Origin: Solibacillus daqui
GTDB lineage: Bacteria; Bacillota; Bacilli; Bacillales_A; Planococcaceae
Assembly: GCF_028747805.1 (NCBI RefSeq)
Contig: NZ_CP114887.1
Location: 1,667,501 to 1,731,500, forward strand
Direction of reading: 5' to 3'
Length of the DNA stretch: 64,000 nucleotides
Position numbers and translations under genes: made by a program. Each line of letters opens with the position of its first letter. Positions within the stretch are counted from its first letter, which is position 1. Shown here one piece after another: positions 8,380 through 17,928 of this stretch. The notes under the pieces were generated by a model that had not been told where the DNA came from, ran no database searches, and saw only the letters and a program-made list of their open reading frames with translations.

Positions 8380-8919
8380 GTGATTGATTTAAAGAACTTA
8401 GAGTCGAGTATTGTTGCTATTTACAATGAGCATTATTTAGACGTGTATCGGTTTCTCGTTTGTTTTTCAGGAAATCAAAACGATGCAGAGGACATGACCC
8501 AAGAAGTGTTTATTCGAGTATTAAAAAGCTTACACAATTTTCATAACGGAAATAGTATAAAAACATGGATTTTCTCTATAGCAAAACATGTAGCAGTGGA
8601 TCATTATCGAAAAAAGAAGTTTGCTTCCGTTTTTAAAGACGGATTTTTTAAATTATTGGAATCGAATGACAACACGCCCGATGAAGAGTTTGAAATTTCG
8701 GAAACTAAACAGATTGTACATGGAGCGATTTCTAAGTTAAAGCCGAATTATCGAGCGGTCGTAATACTACGTGGAATAAATGAATTTTCCATCAAAGAAA
8801 CTTCCGAAATTCTACAATGTACGGAATCAAAAGTAAAAGTTGATTATCATCGCGCATTAAAAGAACTCAAAAGAAAACTCAATCTTGATGCCGAGGAGGT
8901 TTTGATCAATGCAAAATGA
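8380..8919 (+). CDS. ECF sigma factor, SigX-like
   Basis: 179 residues, GTG start preceded by aagggggga. Region 2 includes NQNDAEDMTQEVFIRVLKS and KTWIFSIAKHVAVDHYRKKK, closely resembling B. subtilis SigX in length and motif spacing; region 4 is about 120-170 with the helix-turn-helix around FSIKETSEILQCTESKVK. Its last 11 bases overlap the start of the next gene, so the two are translationally coupled. The SigX resemblance is from memory of the family; in B. subtilis the partner is RsiX, which is unlike the partner found here. Confidence 0.9.
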   Translation: MIDLKNLESSIVAIYNEHYLDVYRFLVCFSGNQNDAEDMTQEVFIRVLKSLHNFHNGNSIKTWIFSIAKHVAVDHYRKKKFASVFKDGFFKLLESNDNTPDEEFEISETKQIVHGAISKLKPNYRAVVILRGINEFSIKETSEILQCTESKVKVDYHRALKELKRKLNLDAEEVLINAK

Positions 8920-9811
8920 AAAGGATTTGTTTGAAACGATGAAGGAGACCTACCCTCAAAATCCGAGTAAAGATTTCATCGTATCAACTGAAATGAAACT
9001 AAGACAAAAGGCGCGAAGCATGAACCGAAAAGGAATGATTAAAAGGATAACGGCCATTTCAAGTGGCGCTTTACTTTTTGTCGCTGCATTTTCATGGTTC
9101 TTCTTTTTTAGTGAAAAAGAGATAATGACTGAAGTTCAAAGTAACATAGGAAATCAATCATTCGCTTCGGCTGTTGAAGAACAAGATCCATTAGTGTTCA
9201 TTTATCATTCGCATAATACGGAGTCGTTTATTCCAGAGCTTAACGAAACCGATCCTAGAAAAGCATTTAGCGATTCAAAAAATGTAACATTAGTAGGGAA
9301 GGAATTCAGTGAAAAGTTAAAAGAGCATCATATTAACACGATCTTAGATGATAGCGATATATCAAAAATCTTAGAGGAACGGGGATTATCATTTAAAGAT
9401 TCCTATGTCGTATCAAGAGAGAAATTACAAGAAGCATTAACTGAGTATGAGAGTATAAAAATGGTATTTGACATACACAGAGATTCACAAAAAAGATCAG
9501 ATACAACGATCAATATTGATGGAAAAGATTATGCCAAAATTGCATTTGTTGTATCAACAACATCCAATAATTATGACCAAAATAGGGAATTCGCGACTCG
9601 CCTTCATGATAAATTAGAAGAATTATATCCTGGACTATCTAGAGGGGTATTTAAAAAAGGTGAAAATCCACAAAACACATATAATCAGCATCTTCAAAAC
9701 AATTCTGTGCTATTAGAAATTGGCGGCGTTGAAAATACGTTGGAAGAAACGTTTAGAACTACGGATGTTTTTGCTAAAATCGTTAAAGAAGTTATTGAGA
9801 AGGAAAAATAA
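8909..9811 (+). CDS. Single-span membrane protein with SpoIIP-type amidase domain, probable anti-sigma
   Basis: 300 residues. Residues 1-45 are cytoplasmic and charged, 46-68 form one membrane span, and about 90-298 is a SpoIIP domain. The SpoIIP signature is intact: YHSHNTESF with H100, H102 and E105, DIHRDS with H190, and NNSVLLEIGGVENT with E270. SpoIIP of sporulation cleaves peptidoglycan as amidase/endopeptidase during engulfment. The gene overlaps the upstream ECF sigma gene by 11 bases and sits where its anti-sigma gene normally is. I infer that the N-terminal tail holds the sigma factor and the outer domain binds or cuts cell wall. It is not the sporulation spoIIP itself, which follows gpr. 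Confidence 0.85.
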   Translation: MQNEKDLFETMKETYPQNPSKDFIVSTEMKLRQKARSMNRKGMIKRITAISSGALLFVAAFSWFFFFSEKEIMTEVQSNIGNQSFASAVEEQDPLVFIYHSHNTESFIPELNETDPRKAFSDSKNVTLVGKEFSEKLKEHHINTILDDSDISKILEERGLSFKDSYVVSREKLQEALTEYESIKMVFDIHRDSQKRSDTTINIDGKDYAKIAFVVSTTSNNYDQNREFATRLHDKLEELYPGLSRGVFKKGENPQNTYNQHLQNNSVLLEIGGVENTLEETFRTTDVFAKIVKEVIEKEK

Positions 9812-9890
9812 ACTAAACAGGTTAGTATAGTCATGCTGAAATGTTTCGCGCAGCTTACATTGGAAGAAGGGTTAGGAATGAAATTTAAAT

Positions 9891-9925
9891 AAGCGCGGTT
9901 TTGTATTTTGTACAAAACCGCGCTT
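9891..9925. terminator. Bidirectional terminator
   Basis: A perfect 15-bp stem aagcgcggttttgta / tacaaaaccgcgctt with loop ttttg sits between the convergent genes ending at 9811 (+) and 9935 (-). Confidence 0.85.
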
Positions 9926-9934
9926 TACATCAAG

Positions 9935-11350
9935 TTAAAATGTAGAAAGCCCCGTCGTTTCTTGAATGAAATACGGGATTTTTTTCCATAGTGCAGGATC
10001 TTCATACACTTCAAAATCAACCGTATATTGTCCGTTTTCATTCAGCCATAGACGCTCAAAATAAGTTTCTACCGTTGTCGCTAGCTCGCTTGATGCCGGC
10101 ATTTTCATATATAAATTGGTTTCTAGGTTATAGTCTGCAATATTTCGTCGAGTGAAGTTGGCTGAACCACCTAGCAGCTCGGCTTGTTCACCCGATTTTA
10201 CATAAAGAAATTTACTATGGTATTGCTCACCTTGTGTGTTATAAAAACGAATCTCGGCGCCACTTTTTTTAAGCTCTGCAGCGACTTGACGATTTGGAAT
10301 CCCGTTTTTTTCTAAGCCAAATGCGTCCTTGTTAGGGTCTACAATTACCTGGACAGTAGCACCTTCTTTTGCTGCTTTCTTAATCGCCTTTACGACATCA
10401 CGATCTGCTAAATAAAACACACCGATTTTAATTTCACTGTTTGCATCTGCGTCATCGAGCATCGTAAGCATCGTTTTTTTTATTTTACCCTCTGTTACAA
10501 TTTTCGTCTGAATATCAGATGCCTCGTTTGTATAGTTCCAATCAACATCTTGAAGTGTAATGTTTGATAGCTTTGCAACTGCTTGCTCAGAGGCGTACAA
10601 ATCTTCTAAAATCGCACCTGTTACAACAAAGCCAATATTCGAGTGATAGCTACTTCCATCATGTGTAATGTTAGCAGATGTTACAAGTGCCTGCTGCTCA
10701 TTTAACACAATTTTGCGGTGATTTGCTTTAAAGTTGAATAAATCGAAATATGAGCCAAAGGAAGCCTTTGCACCGTCTGGGTTAAAGGCATTTGGTAAAA
10801 AGCCATTTTGTGACGTCGGCCACCATTGTAAATACGAGCGCCAAATGCTTGAGTACAATGGATTTGAATCAGGAAGTGGCTCCATATTGGTGAAAATCAC
10901 TTCTGCACCAGCCTCTTGTAATTTAGAAAAGTTTTCAGGTAATGTCGAGCCATACACTGTATTAATAGCGTCGGTGATGATTGTGACATTTAATGTCGGA
11001 TTTTCATCGATGGCAGCTAGCACCGCGTTCGTAATATCATGGGCGCGCGTTGGATAGTCACCTTTAGAGCGGTCGTAATCATCGTTGAATAAAAACATAT
11101 CGATGACAAGTGTATGCTCTGCTTCATCAATAATTCTCAGCATTTCATCATATAAATGCTGTTCCATAACGCGACCGTTGTTGTCATACGTTAAATCATA
11201 CACGAAACGTACATCACTATCCGTATGTAGCTCGCCATCGACCGAAACGCCATTTGGCATTGGTTTTTGCGCATAAATAATACCAACAATAAGTGGGATG
11301 ATAAGAAGAAGTATAATGAGTGCAAATAATTTTTTTCTTAATCTTTTCAA
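9935..11350 (-). CDS. Phospholipase D-family membrane-anchored protein
   Basis: 471 residues with an N-terminal membrane anchor (about 8-27) and two PLD repeats. The first HxK motif is NHRKIVLN near residue 213, the second YHSKFLYV near residue 380 with GGSANFTRRN after it, both with the His and Lys of the catalytic HKD motif, although the Asp position is less regular. The family includes cardiolipin synthases, phospholipases and nucleases; the overall layout suggests action on phospholipid at the outer membrane face. It lacks the two N-terminal spans of Bacillus cardiolipin synthases. Monocistronic, with a start supported by gagggaac upstream. Confidence 0.85.
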   Translation of the reverse strand: MKRLRKKLFALIILLLIIPLIVGIIYAQKPMPNGVSVDGELHTDSDVRFVYDLTYDNNGRVMEQHLYDEMLRIIDEAEHTLVIDMFLFNDDYDRSKGDYPTRAHDITNAVLAAIDENPTLNVTIITDAINTVYGSTLPENFSKLQEAGAEVIFTNMEPLPDSNPLYSSIWRSYLQWWPTSQNGFLPNAFNPDGAKASFGSYFDLFNFKANHRKIVLNEQQALVTSANITHDGSSYHSNIGFVVTGAILEDLYASEQAVAKLSNITLQDVDWNYTNEASDIQTKIVTEGKIKKTMLTMLDDADANSEIKIGVFYLADRDVVKAIKKAAKEGATVQVIVDPNKDAFGLEKNGIPNRQVAAELKKSGAEIRFYNTQGEQYHSKFLYVKSGEQAELLGGSANFTRRNIADYNLETNLYMKMPASSELATTVETYFERLWLNENGQYTVDFEVYEDPALWKKIPYFIQETTGLSTF

Positions 11351-11474
11351 AAAGTTCCCTCATTTCAAAATAAGTAATATCTATTAATATTTGGAATTAA
11401 TACCTACTACTAAAATACGTATGAAGACGGAAAAAGTTTCATAGTTTGCTAAAATTATTATTTTCGAATAAAGA

Positions 11475-11510
11475 AGGGGACGTCAGAACAATAATTCTGA
11501 AACGTCCCCT
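11475..11510 (-). terminator. Terminator of the chemoreceptor gene
   Basis: Hairpin aggggacgtcagaa / ttctgaaacgtcccct with a two-base bulge, followed on the minus strand by tcttctttatt. Confidence 0.7.
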
Positions 11511-11565
11511 AAGGAGCCTATTGAATGAAAAAGTTTCTACTTTTTGCGCAGCTCCTAATGCGTGA

Positions 11566-13248
11566 TTACACGCGGAATTGTTGAATTTGTGTTTGTAATT
11601 CCTGTGAGCTTTCTGTTACAGAAATCGCAACATGGTTTACTTGCTCCATGCTTGCCGATTGCTCTTCCATTGCTGCGGCAATCATTTCGACGCTTTCTGA
11701 TGCTTTGTTAGCACCGATGGCAATTTCATTAACTGATGCGGTAACTTCCTCAGCACTTGCTGATAATTGCTCGGAAGTTGCCGAAACATCCTGAATTGAA
11801 TTTTTCATTTCTTCTACGTCTAACTCAATTTGGTTGAATGATTTGCCAGCTTTCTCGATAATCAAGACGCCTTCTTTAACAGAGGCTAATGAGTTTCGAA
11901 CAGCTTCTTCTACATCTGCTGTGTCACGCTTAATTTCTTGAGTAAGCGCAACGATAGATGTTGCTGAATTTTTCGACTCCTCAGCAAGCTTTCGAACTTC
12001 ATCTGCTACGACTGCGAAGCCTTTGCCATGTTCACCTGCACGCGCCGCTTCGATTGCAGCGTTTAATGCTAGTAGGTTTGTTTGATCGGTAATCGCAGTA
12101 ATTACTTGTGAAATACTGCTGATTTCTTCTGTTTGTTTAGCGAGTTTCGTCACTAACTCATTGACAGTGACAGTCGAACCATCGATTGTTGTCATTTGAT
12201 CTTTAGCTTCGGTAATAATTTTACGACCACTAGCTGCCGCTTCACTTGCCGTTAACGCTTTACTGTGTAATGTTTGTGTTGTTTCGGCAATGCGTTGTAC
12301 GCCAATCGCTGTTTCTTCCATCGCTATTGCACTATCTGAGGCAATTTGGCTAGAGCTTTGTGCGGCTTCTGCTGTTTCTAAAACGCGATGTGTGACATCA
12401 TTAGTTGTTGCTGTTATTTCCTGTGTACTTGCAGATAATTCTTCTGAAGCGGCACTTAATTGCTCTGTATTTTGCTGTACATTAAAGACTAAATTACGTA
12501 AGTTTGAGCGCATTGTATTGAAGGTATTTGCTAAGTTGCCGATTTCATCCTTAGAGATTACCTGGATGTCCTGACCAGTTAAATCGCCGTCTGCAATTTT
12601 TGTCGCCTCATCTGAAACTTGAACAAGTGGTTTTATAATGCGTTTGCGAATGTATAAAACAGCTGCTGCGCTAATTATCAAACTTATGATTAACACAACA
12701 ACCGATGTAATTTTTGAAACACGGATGTCGTTAGCAGTTTCCACTTTAATGTCTTCTAAACGTTGCTTTTCAATTTTCTCCATTTCTAAAGCTGTTGTTA
12801 AAATACCGACATTCGCCGTTTGTAGTTTATTATTTACGATATTTTTTGCCTCAGCAGCATTCGTTTTATAGTTTGCAATTACTTGTTCAGCTTGCGCATT
12901 AAAGTCTTCATTGAATGCGCTTGCTTGCTGCACGAGTTGCTTCATTTCATCTGTGTCGGCATGTTCTTGCATGTAGGTGATACTGTTATCTAAATTTTTT
13001 GCATATTTACGTAAATTTTCTTCGTTTGCTTGACTTGGGTCAACAATGATGGCACGTGCGTATAAGCCCTGCATCGCTAAATTAAAGCGAATATCATCAA
13101 TCATAGCCACCTGTGTCATACGATTATCCATCGCTTCTTTCGTACTTTTTTGAATGTTGTTATAACTGTTAAAACTAATAACTGTTGAAAGTGCAATGAT
13201 TGCAATTAAAATAGAAAGCATTGTATTCAATTTTTTTCCAATACTCAT
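11566..13248 (-). CDS. Methyl-accepting chemotaxis protein
   Basis: 560 residues with the classical transmembrane receptor layout: span 1 at about 8-28, a helical extracellular four-helix-bundle-like sensor (30-185), span 2 at about 188-207, a HAMP linker (208-262), and the long signalling coiled coil. The invariant hairpin tip that contacts CheA/CheW is present ([20 protein letters not shown], then [18 protein letters not shown]). Glu/Gln-rich stretches near 300 and 530 are probable methylation sites. The ligand is unknown. Single gene with its own terminator. Confidence 0.95.
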   Translation of the reverse strand: MSIGKKLNTMLSILIAIIALSTVISFNSYNNIQKSTKEAMDNRMTQVAMIDDIRFNLAMQGLYARAIIVDPSQANEENLRKYAKNLDNSITYMQEHADTDEMKQLVQQASAFNEDFNAQAEQVIANYKTNAAEAKNIVNNKLQTANVGILTTALEMEKIEKQRLEDIKVETANDIRVSKITSVVVLIISLIISAAAVLYIRKRIIKPLVQVSDEATKIADGDLTGQDIQVISKDEIGNLANTFNTMRSNLRNLVFNVQQNTEQLSAASEELSASTQEITATTNDVTHRVLETAEAAQSSSQIASDSAIAMEETAIGVQRIAETTQTLHSKALTASEAAASGRKIITEAKDQMTTIDGSTVTVNELVTKLAKQTEEISSISQVITAITDQTNLLALNAAIEAARAGEHGKGFAVVADEVRKLAEESKNSATSIVALTQEIKRDTADVEEAVRNSLASVKEGVLIIEKAGKSFNQIELDVEEMKNSIQDVSATSEQLSASAEEVTASVNEIAIGANKASESVEMIAAAMEEQSASMEQVNHVAISVTESSQELQTQIQQFRV

Positions 13249-13498
13249 AAATTCACCCTATCTTTTTAAAATATCATTTAGAATTATGACAGATTTGTGT
13301 AGTTTTTTGTCGGAAAATATAGAAAAATAGGGAATGCAGCGATTAAATAAGGGATTTGTTATTTGAAGCAGAAATTTACTGAAATGGGTAGTATTTTTGT
13401 GTCAAATAGCAAATGTCACTGTTTTGGTAATACAGGGGAAATATAACAATAATTATAGTATAATAAGAATATATTGAGTTGAAAATGGGGGAGAAAAG

Positions 13499-14509
13499 TT
13501 GTTTGTTGAAAAGTTAGGGCATAATAAATGGCTCATTACAGCTTTTATCATTTTACTAGCTAATATTACAGCCTACCAACTGTCATTTATCGATACCTTA
13601 TCAGTAGAGCAAGTACGCGGTATGGTTGTTGGCTCATTGGTAGATTGTGCCATTGTGGCACCAGCACTTGTATTACTTCATACGAGAAACTGGTCAATAA
13701 AAAGGGCGATTATTTTTGCAGCTGGTGGCATTGTTATCGCACGCATCATTATTCCAACAAGTTTTATTGAACCATTTCGCTATTTAACATGGTCAGCTTT
13801 TGCGGTTGAAGCATGTTTAATCGCGTTTGAGCTCATGTTACTTATTATTGTTGTGAGATATGTTCCAACAATCATTAATACGGTCAAAGGGCAGCACGAG
13901 CAATTACTTTTTGCATTTCCAAGGTTAGTAGCTGAAAAAGCAAAAGGCAATCCCATTATTCAAGTGCTGGCGTCGGAAATGCTTGTATTTTACTATGCCT
14001 GCTTAAGTTGGCGCAAAAAGCCTGATACGGAAGGGTATACCGTTTATAAAAATACGATGTATATCCCTATGCTTATCATGATTTTTCATGCGGCGACGTT
14101 TGAAGCGGTCGCGTTCCATTGGTTTTTCCATGATCGCATGCCAATACTTGCATGGGGACATACGATTTTGTCGATATACGGGATCATTTTTTTAATTGCT
14201 GATGCACGAGCGCTTATATTAAATCCAACAAAAGTGGATGGACAAAAGCTCTATCTTTCAAACGGCTTGATGAAGCGTACGAATTTTTACGTGGGGCATA
14301 TTGAAGCGATTCATAATGAGCTTGACTTGGATGAAGTCTATCATATGAAGGTACTTGGTAATACCGATGAAAAGCCCGCATTTGTATTGGAGTTTACGGT
14401 GCTACAAACGATTCATTTTGTAGGTGGCTTTGAGAAAAAGGTAAAGTATTTAGGTGTGTATGCGGATGATGCGCACGGGTTAAGGAAGCAACTTGAAAGT
14501 TATATGTAG
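13499..14509 (+). CDS. Polytopic membrane protein of unknown function
   Basis: 336 residues, TTG start behind ggggga. About six or seven hydrophobic spans fall at 13-32, 45-63, 68-86, 97-125, 185-205 and 212-235; the last ~90 residues are soluble and beta-strand-like. I do not recognise the family. Conserved-looking polar residues within the spans (HAATFEAVAFHWFFHDR near 188-204) could form a metal or heme site, which is speculation. A tataat box lies at 13459. Monocistronic. Confidence 0.75.
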   Translation: MFVEKLGHNKWLITAFIILLANITAYQLSFIDTLSVEQVRGMVVGSLVDCAIVAPALVLLHTRNWSIKRAIIFAAGGIVIARIIIPTSFIEPFRYLTWSAFAVEACLIAFELMLLIIVVRYVPTIINTVKGQHEQLLFAFPRLVAEKAKGNPIIQVLASEMLVFYYACLSWRKKPDTEGYTVYKNTMYIPMLIMIFHAATFEAVAFHWFFHDRMPILAWGHTILSIYGIIFLIADARALILNPTKVDGQKLYLSNGLMKRTNFYVGHIEAIHNELDLDEVYHMKVLGNTDEKPAFVLEFTVLQTIHFVGGFEKKVKYLGVYADDAHGLRKQLESYM

Positions 14510-14512
14510 ATA

Positions 14513-14554
14513 AAAAATCCAGCAAGCACGCAAGTTTGTGTTTGCTGGATTTTT
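14513..14554. terminator. Bidirectional terminator
   Basis: 17-bp stem (14513-14529 with 14538-14554, one G-U pair) with A-rich and T-rich ends, between the convergent genes ending at 14509 (+) and 14559 (-). Confidence 0.85.
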
Positions 14555-14558
14555 ATAT

Positions 14559-14969
14559 TTAGATTAGTTTACCTGACTGCATTTTATAATTACGCTTTAA
14601 CATCGCATTACCTTTAAACATACCGAAGTTTTCATAATACGGTACTAAATCTTCGTCGCAGCACAAATCGATCATATATATGTTTTGAAGCTGTGCTAGC
14701 ATTTGCTCAACTAATTGTTTGCCAATACCTTGATTTTTGTATGCTGGTAATACTTCAAGCAGCGGAATATAAGCACTTAGCACGCCATCACTAATTGCTG
14801 TAATAAAGCCAACAACTTGATTTTTAGCTTCATCAATTGCTAATACAATATGAGCACTATTTTGTAATAACGTTAAATGCGTTTCTGCACTTGGCGGACT
14901 TGGCCAATCGACAAAAAAGCCGTTTAACATCGTTTCTGTAATACTTTCAGTGTTTGTTTGAAATTTCAT
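14559..14969 (-). CDS. GNAT-family N-acetyltransferase
   Basis: 136 residues, a single GNAT domain. Motif A is PAYKNQGIGKQLVEQM at about residues 76-91, and CDEDLVPYYENFGMFKG near the C-terminus is the usual acetyl-CoA-site end of small GNATs. Start supported by aaaaggagct. Divergent from the tandem-GNAT gene at 15122. Substrate unknown. Confidence 0.88.
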   Translation of the reverse strand: MKFQTNTESITETMLNGFFVDWPSPPSAETHLTLLQNSAHIVLAIDEAKNQVVGFITAISDGVLSAYIPLLEVLPAYKNQGIGKQLVEQMLAQLQNIYMIDLCCDEDLVPYYENFGMFKGNAMLKRNYKMQSGKLI

Positions 14970-15121
14970 TTGCTTTCAGCTCCTTTTTGAATGTGAGGTT
15001 GAAAGCGTTTTTCAATTATAAAGTAACATCGTACGTTACCTCCTGTTAAAGTTATTACAATTTTACCATATTTTATAATATTTTTCATTATATAATTAGA
15101 ATAAAAGTTTTTGGGGGAGAT

Positions 15122-15982
15122 ATGATGGAAAATGTATCGCTTCAACAAGTAGATTCACTAGAGGATGTGCAGCTAAATGCATTACTAATAGAGCCATTAC
15201 AAGCAGTAAAATGGCGAATTGATGCACGACACTTTATCGAGCTGTTTATTGTAAAAGAACAAAATCAAGTGGAAGGCATCGGCATCAGCTGGACGAATCC
15301 AAATCATCCAACAGCGAAATATATTCAAATCATCGCAACAAGCTATATGCCCAAATTAATGAAAAAGTTACTTCAAAGCATTACGCCATACAATAAAACT
15401 ATATTATCGTGCTGGGAATATGAAACAGAAAAATTGGCCTATATGAAAAACTTTGGCTTTCATTTATTTCGAAAAACGTATATAGAAAGCTATGCGATCA
15501 ATGAATTACTCCAAAAACTGCAACATATTAAGGAAATATCAAATAGCTATTCATTACAGCAAATTACCTCGAATTCTAGGCTAGAAAAGGAACTGTTTTC
15601 ATTCGTTAAAACAAATTATGAGCAGACACATTTACATAATGAAGCAAAGAACAAAAGCTGGGAACTTTGGCGTGATACGGTCATAGAGGATACACCTGAT
15701 ATGAAAGCACCGTGCATTATTGTCGATGAGGATAAGATATCTGCGTATATGTTTGTGCATCCGGTTGGAGAGAATCATGTAGAAATCGGTTGGATGGGAA
15801 AAGCCAATCATGTGGAAATGCAGCGCTTATTAAAAACTGTGTTGCTCTATTTAGTAGAAGCGTCTGTTGAAACAGTAGAATTTGAAATTGATACGACTGA
15901 CTATTTTGCTTACGAATTAGCAGACTTACTAGAGCTTGAAAATAAAGCAAGCTGGCATTCTTATATGTATCATCAAAAATAG
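15122..15982 (+). CDS. Probable double GNAT-fold protein
   Basis: 286 residues. Two similar halves (about 1-130 and 140-286) each have the strand/helix order of a GNAT domain, with MKNFGFHLFRKTYIE ending the first half. The glycine-rich acetyl-CoA loop is not clear in either half, so catalytic activity is uncertain. Two adjacent ATG codons (15122, 15125) follow ttgggggag. An operon with the DUF402 gene 11 bases downstream is likely. Confidence 0.65.
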   Translation: MMENVSLQQVDSLEDVQLNALLIEPLQAVKWRIDARHFIELFIVKEQNQVEGIGISWTNPNHPTAKYIQIIATSYMPKLMKKLLQSITPYNKTILSCWEYETEKLAYMKNFGFHLFRKTYIESYAINELLQKLQHIKEISNSYSLQQITSNSRLEKELFSFVKTNYEQTHLHNEAKNKSWELWRDTVIEDTPDMKAPCIIVDEDKISAYMFVHPVGENHVEIGWMGKANHVEMQRLLKTVLLYLVEASVETVEFEIDTTDYFAYELADLLELENKASWHSYMYHQK

Positions 15983-15993
15983 GGGGCAATAGT

Positions 15994-16545
15994 ATGTTGA
16001 AAAAACGTTATTTACATCGAAATGATTGGAGGAGAATAACCTGTCGTCATTATTCGCAGAAGTGGGTAGAGGAACCGGGTTTTACAGGCTATATTGCGCT
16101 CATCGTAATGAATGAAGTAAAGGAGCCACTTGTGACATCGCAAGCGGGACAAGAGCTACGTATTGTAGACAAAGATTACTCATGGCTACAGCAGCTTCCA
16201 ATGAACGAGCACTATGTGGTAACGACAATGTTCGATGACAAAGGGGAAGTTGTTCAGTGGTATATCGATATAACCAATGTGAATGGTGTCGATCAAGGCG
16301 AGCCCTATATGGAAGATTTGTTTTTAGATATTATCGTACTTCCAACAGGGGAAGTAATAAAAAAGGATGAGGATGAAATAGAGCAGGCGCTAGAGAACGA
16401 ATGGATCTCAAAAGCACAATATGACCTTGCTTATGCGACGTTTTATAAGCTGCTAAAACAGATAAAGCAAGGGGAGTTCGAACTTTTAGCAAATAGTAAG
16501 AAGCATCGGGAATATTTGTTTCAAAATCATCCCACACCAAAATAG
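15994..16545 (+). CDS. DUF402-family protein (nucleoside phosphatase-like)
   Basis: 183 residues. The DUF402 core covers about 60-160: WYIDITNVNG, then EPYMEDLFLDIIVLPTGE and KDEDEIEQALENEW, containing the acidic Mg-binding cluster typical of the family. Characterised relatives hydrolyse nucleoside di- and triphosphates (Ntdp) or take part in antibiotic synthesis (FomD). Cytoplasmic. Ribosome site agggggcaat upstream. Follows the double-GNAT gene closely and is likely co-transcribed. Confidence 0.82.
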   Translation: MLKKRYLHRNDWRRITCRHYSQKWVEEPGFTGYIALIVMNEVKEPLVTSQAGQELRIVDKDYSWLQQLPMNEHYVVTTMFDDKGEVVQWYIDITNVNGVDQGEPYMEDLFLDIIVLPTGEVIKKDEDEIEQALENEWISKAQYDLAYATFYKLLKQIKQGEFELLANSKKHREYLFQNHPTPK

Positions 16546-16752
16546 TTTAGCGACAAATAAATGAAAGCAACAAGGATGTTCTTAATGAGTTAACTGACTG
16601 GAGAGTTCAATAAATCCCGTAATTTTTCGTTTCTCTAACCTACAAATGGGATGGGTACTCATCTATATTTACCAAGATGAATATCTTATTGTTGAAACCA
16701 TATTAACTAGGGAGGAATCCTAATAGGCTATTTTGTTCCTGTAGAGCCAGGT

Positions 16753-17502
16753 GTGAATTTATATGTAGAAGATATTAATCCAGGTGGAAATAAGACCATC
16801 GTGTTTTTACATGGCTGGCCGTTAAGTCATAATCAGTTTGAATATCAGTTTAATGTTCTTCCTGCTATGGGTTATCGCTGTATAGGTATTGATTGGAGGG
16901 GCTTTGGTAATTCGGATAAACCAATGAGTGGCTATACGTTTAACAGACTGGCAGATGATATTCGTACATTGGTTGGAACACTTCAATTAAACAATTTTAC
17001 GCTCGTAGGTCACTCAACAGGTGGGTCTATCGCAATTCGATACATGTCTCGCCACAACGGTTTTGGGGTATCGAAGCTCGTACTTGTTGATGCGGCAGCT
17101 CCAACTGGATTTACCGCGGAAACTGCTAATAACTTTCTAAAAGAAACCTTAAATGACCGTCCTAAGATGATGCAGGACGTAACAGATGGCTTTTTCTTTC
17201 AGTATATAACTAAACCGTTCTCGGACTGGTTTTTACAAATGGGATTACAAGCAGCAAGTTGGTCGACAGCTGCGATAATAATTACATTAAGAGATGAAAA
17301 TTTGCATGCGGATCTTCCACAAATTAATGTCCCTACTTTAATCATTCATGGTATTCATGATAAAGTTATTCCATTTGCACAAGCTCACGAACTCAATGAA
17401 AAAATAAGAAATTCACAGCTTGTTCCATTCCAATATAGTGGGCACGGTGCTTTCTGGGAAGAACGAGACAAGTTTAACCAGCTATTGACACAATTTATTT
17501 AG
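16753..17502 (+). CDS. Alpha/beta hydrolase, non-heme chloroperoxidase-like, start codon altered
   Basis: 249 residues from GTG 16753. Nucleophile S98 or so in GHSTGG, oxyanion HGWPLSH and C-terminal catalytic His in SGHGAFW give a complete triad, as in the haloperoxidase/esterase branch. Relatives begin about ten residues earlier, and here the frame does continue upstream through GYFVPVEPGV to an ATA codon at 16723-16725 that stands 7 bases behind a perfect gggagg. The ancestral ATG therefore appears to have become ATA. GTG 16753 has only a weak upstream site. Expression may be poor or start at AUA. Confidence 0.85.
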   Translation: MNLYVEDINPGGNKTIVFLHGWPLSHNQFEYQFNVLPAMGYRCIGIDWRGFGNSDKPMSGYTFNRLADDIRTLVGTLQLNNFTLVGHSTGGSIAIRYMSRHNGFGVSKLVLVDAAAPTGFTAETANNFLKETLNDRPKMMQDVTDGFFFQYITKPFSDWFLQMGLQAASWSTAAIIITLRDENLHADLPQINVPTLIIHGIHDKVIPFAQAHELNEKIRNSQLVPFQYSGHGAFWEERDKFNQLLTQFI

Positions 17503-17521
17503 TGAAAACAGGGGGCATTTT

Positions 17522-17725
17522 ATGATTAAGTCGTTAAAAGGGCAATTTATCTTGTCTATATTTGTTGCTATTGGCTTTGTTTATGTTAATTTTTCTAGTA
17601 TTGAGTTTATTGCTGACAAGAGGGATCCAACCGTTCGGGTAATATTTTTTTTCATCATGATTTTATCGGTGTTTAATGCAGGATTATTGACAGAAAAATA
17701 CATTCAAACAAGAAAGAAGAAATAA
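17522..17725 (+). CDS. Small two-span membrane protein, unknown
   Basis: 67 residues with two hydrophobic spans (about 8-26 and 40-58) and a lysine-rich cytoplasmic tail ending RKKK. Start ATG follows agggggcat. It lies 19 bases after the hydrolase gene and may be co-transcribed. No recognised family. Confidence 0.65.
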   Translation: MIKSLKGQFILSIFVAIGFVYVNFSSIEFIADKRDPTVRVIFFFIMILSVFNAGLLTEKYIQTRKKK

Positions 17726-17733
17726 CTTTATCC

Positions 17734-17763
17734 AACTAACGGGGGCTTTAGTTGAATATTCAC
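17734..17763. repeat. Short dispersed repeat, copy 2 (hairpin form)
   Basis: aactaa (17734-17739) and ttagtt (17748-17753) form a small palindrome around cgggggct; the 21 bases from 17741 recur exactly at 2095-2115. Its position right after a gene suggests it could act as a weak terminator. Confidence 0.5.
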
Positions 17764-17874
17764 ATACCGGAATAATCAAATTTTATTCAAAAGCTACATT
17801 AATCTGAATTTCTTCTATTATAAGATCAACGTTTATAGCCAATTTTTATCAAACTTTACTTCAAACAAATAACA

Positions 17875-17908
17875 AAAAGAGGTTCTCTAATGAAAGAGAA
17901 CCTCTTTT
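17875..17908 (-). terminator. Terminator of the cold-shock gene
   Basis: 14-bp perfect stem aaaagaggttctct / agagaacctctttt, 20 bases beyond the stop; on the minus strand it runs into tttgtta. Confidence 0.85.
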
Positions 17909-17928
17909 GGTCGTTACTTCAATAAAAA

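Noticed and set aside
8909..9811. Sporulation gene spoIIP itself
   Set aside because: It is overlapped by an ECF sigma gene, not preceded by gpr, and its N-terminus is a short cytoplasmic tail of anti-sigma type.
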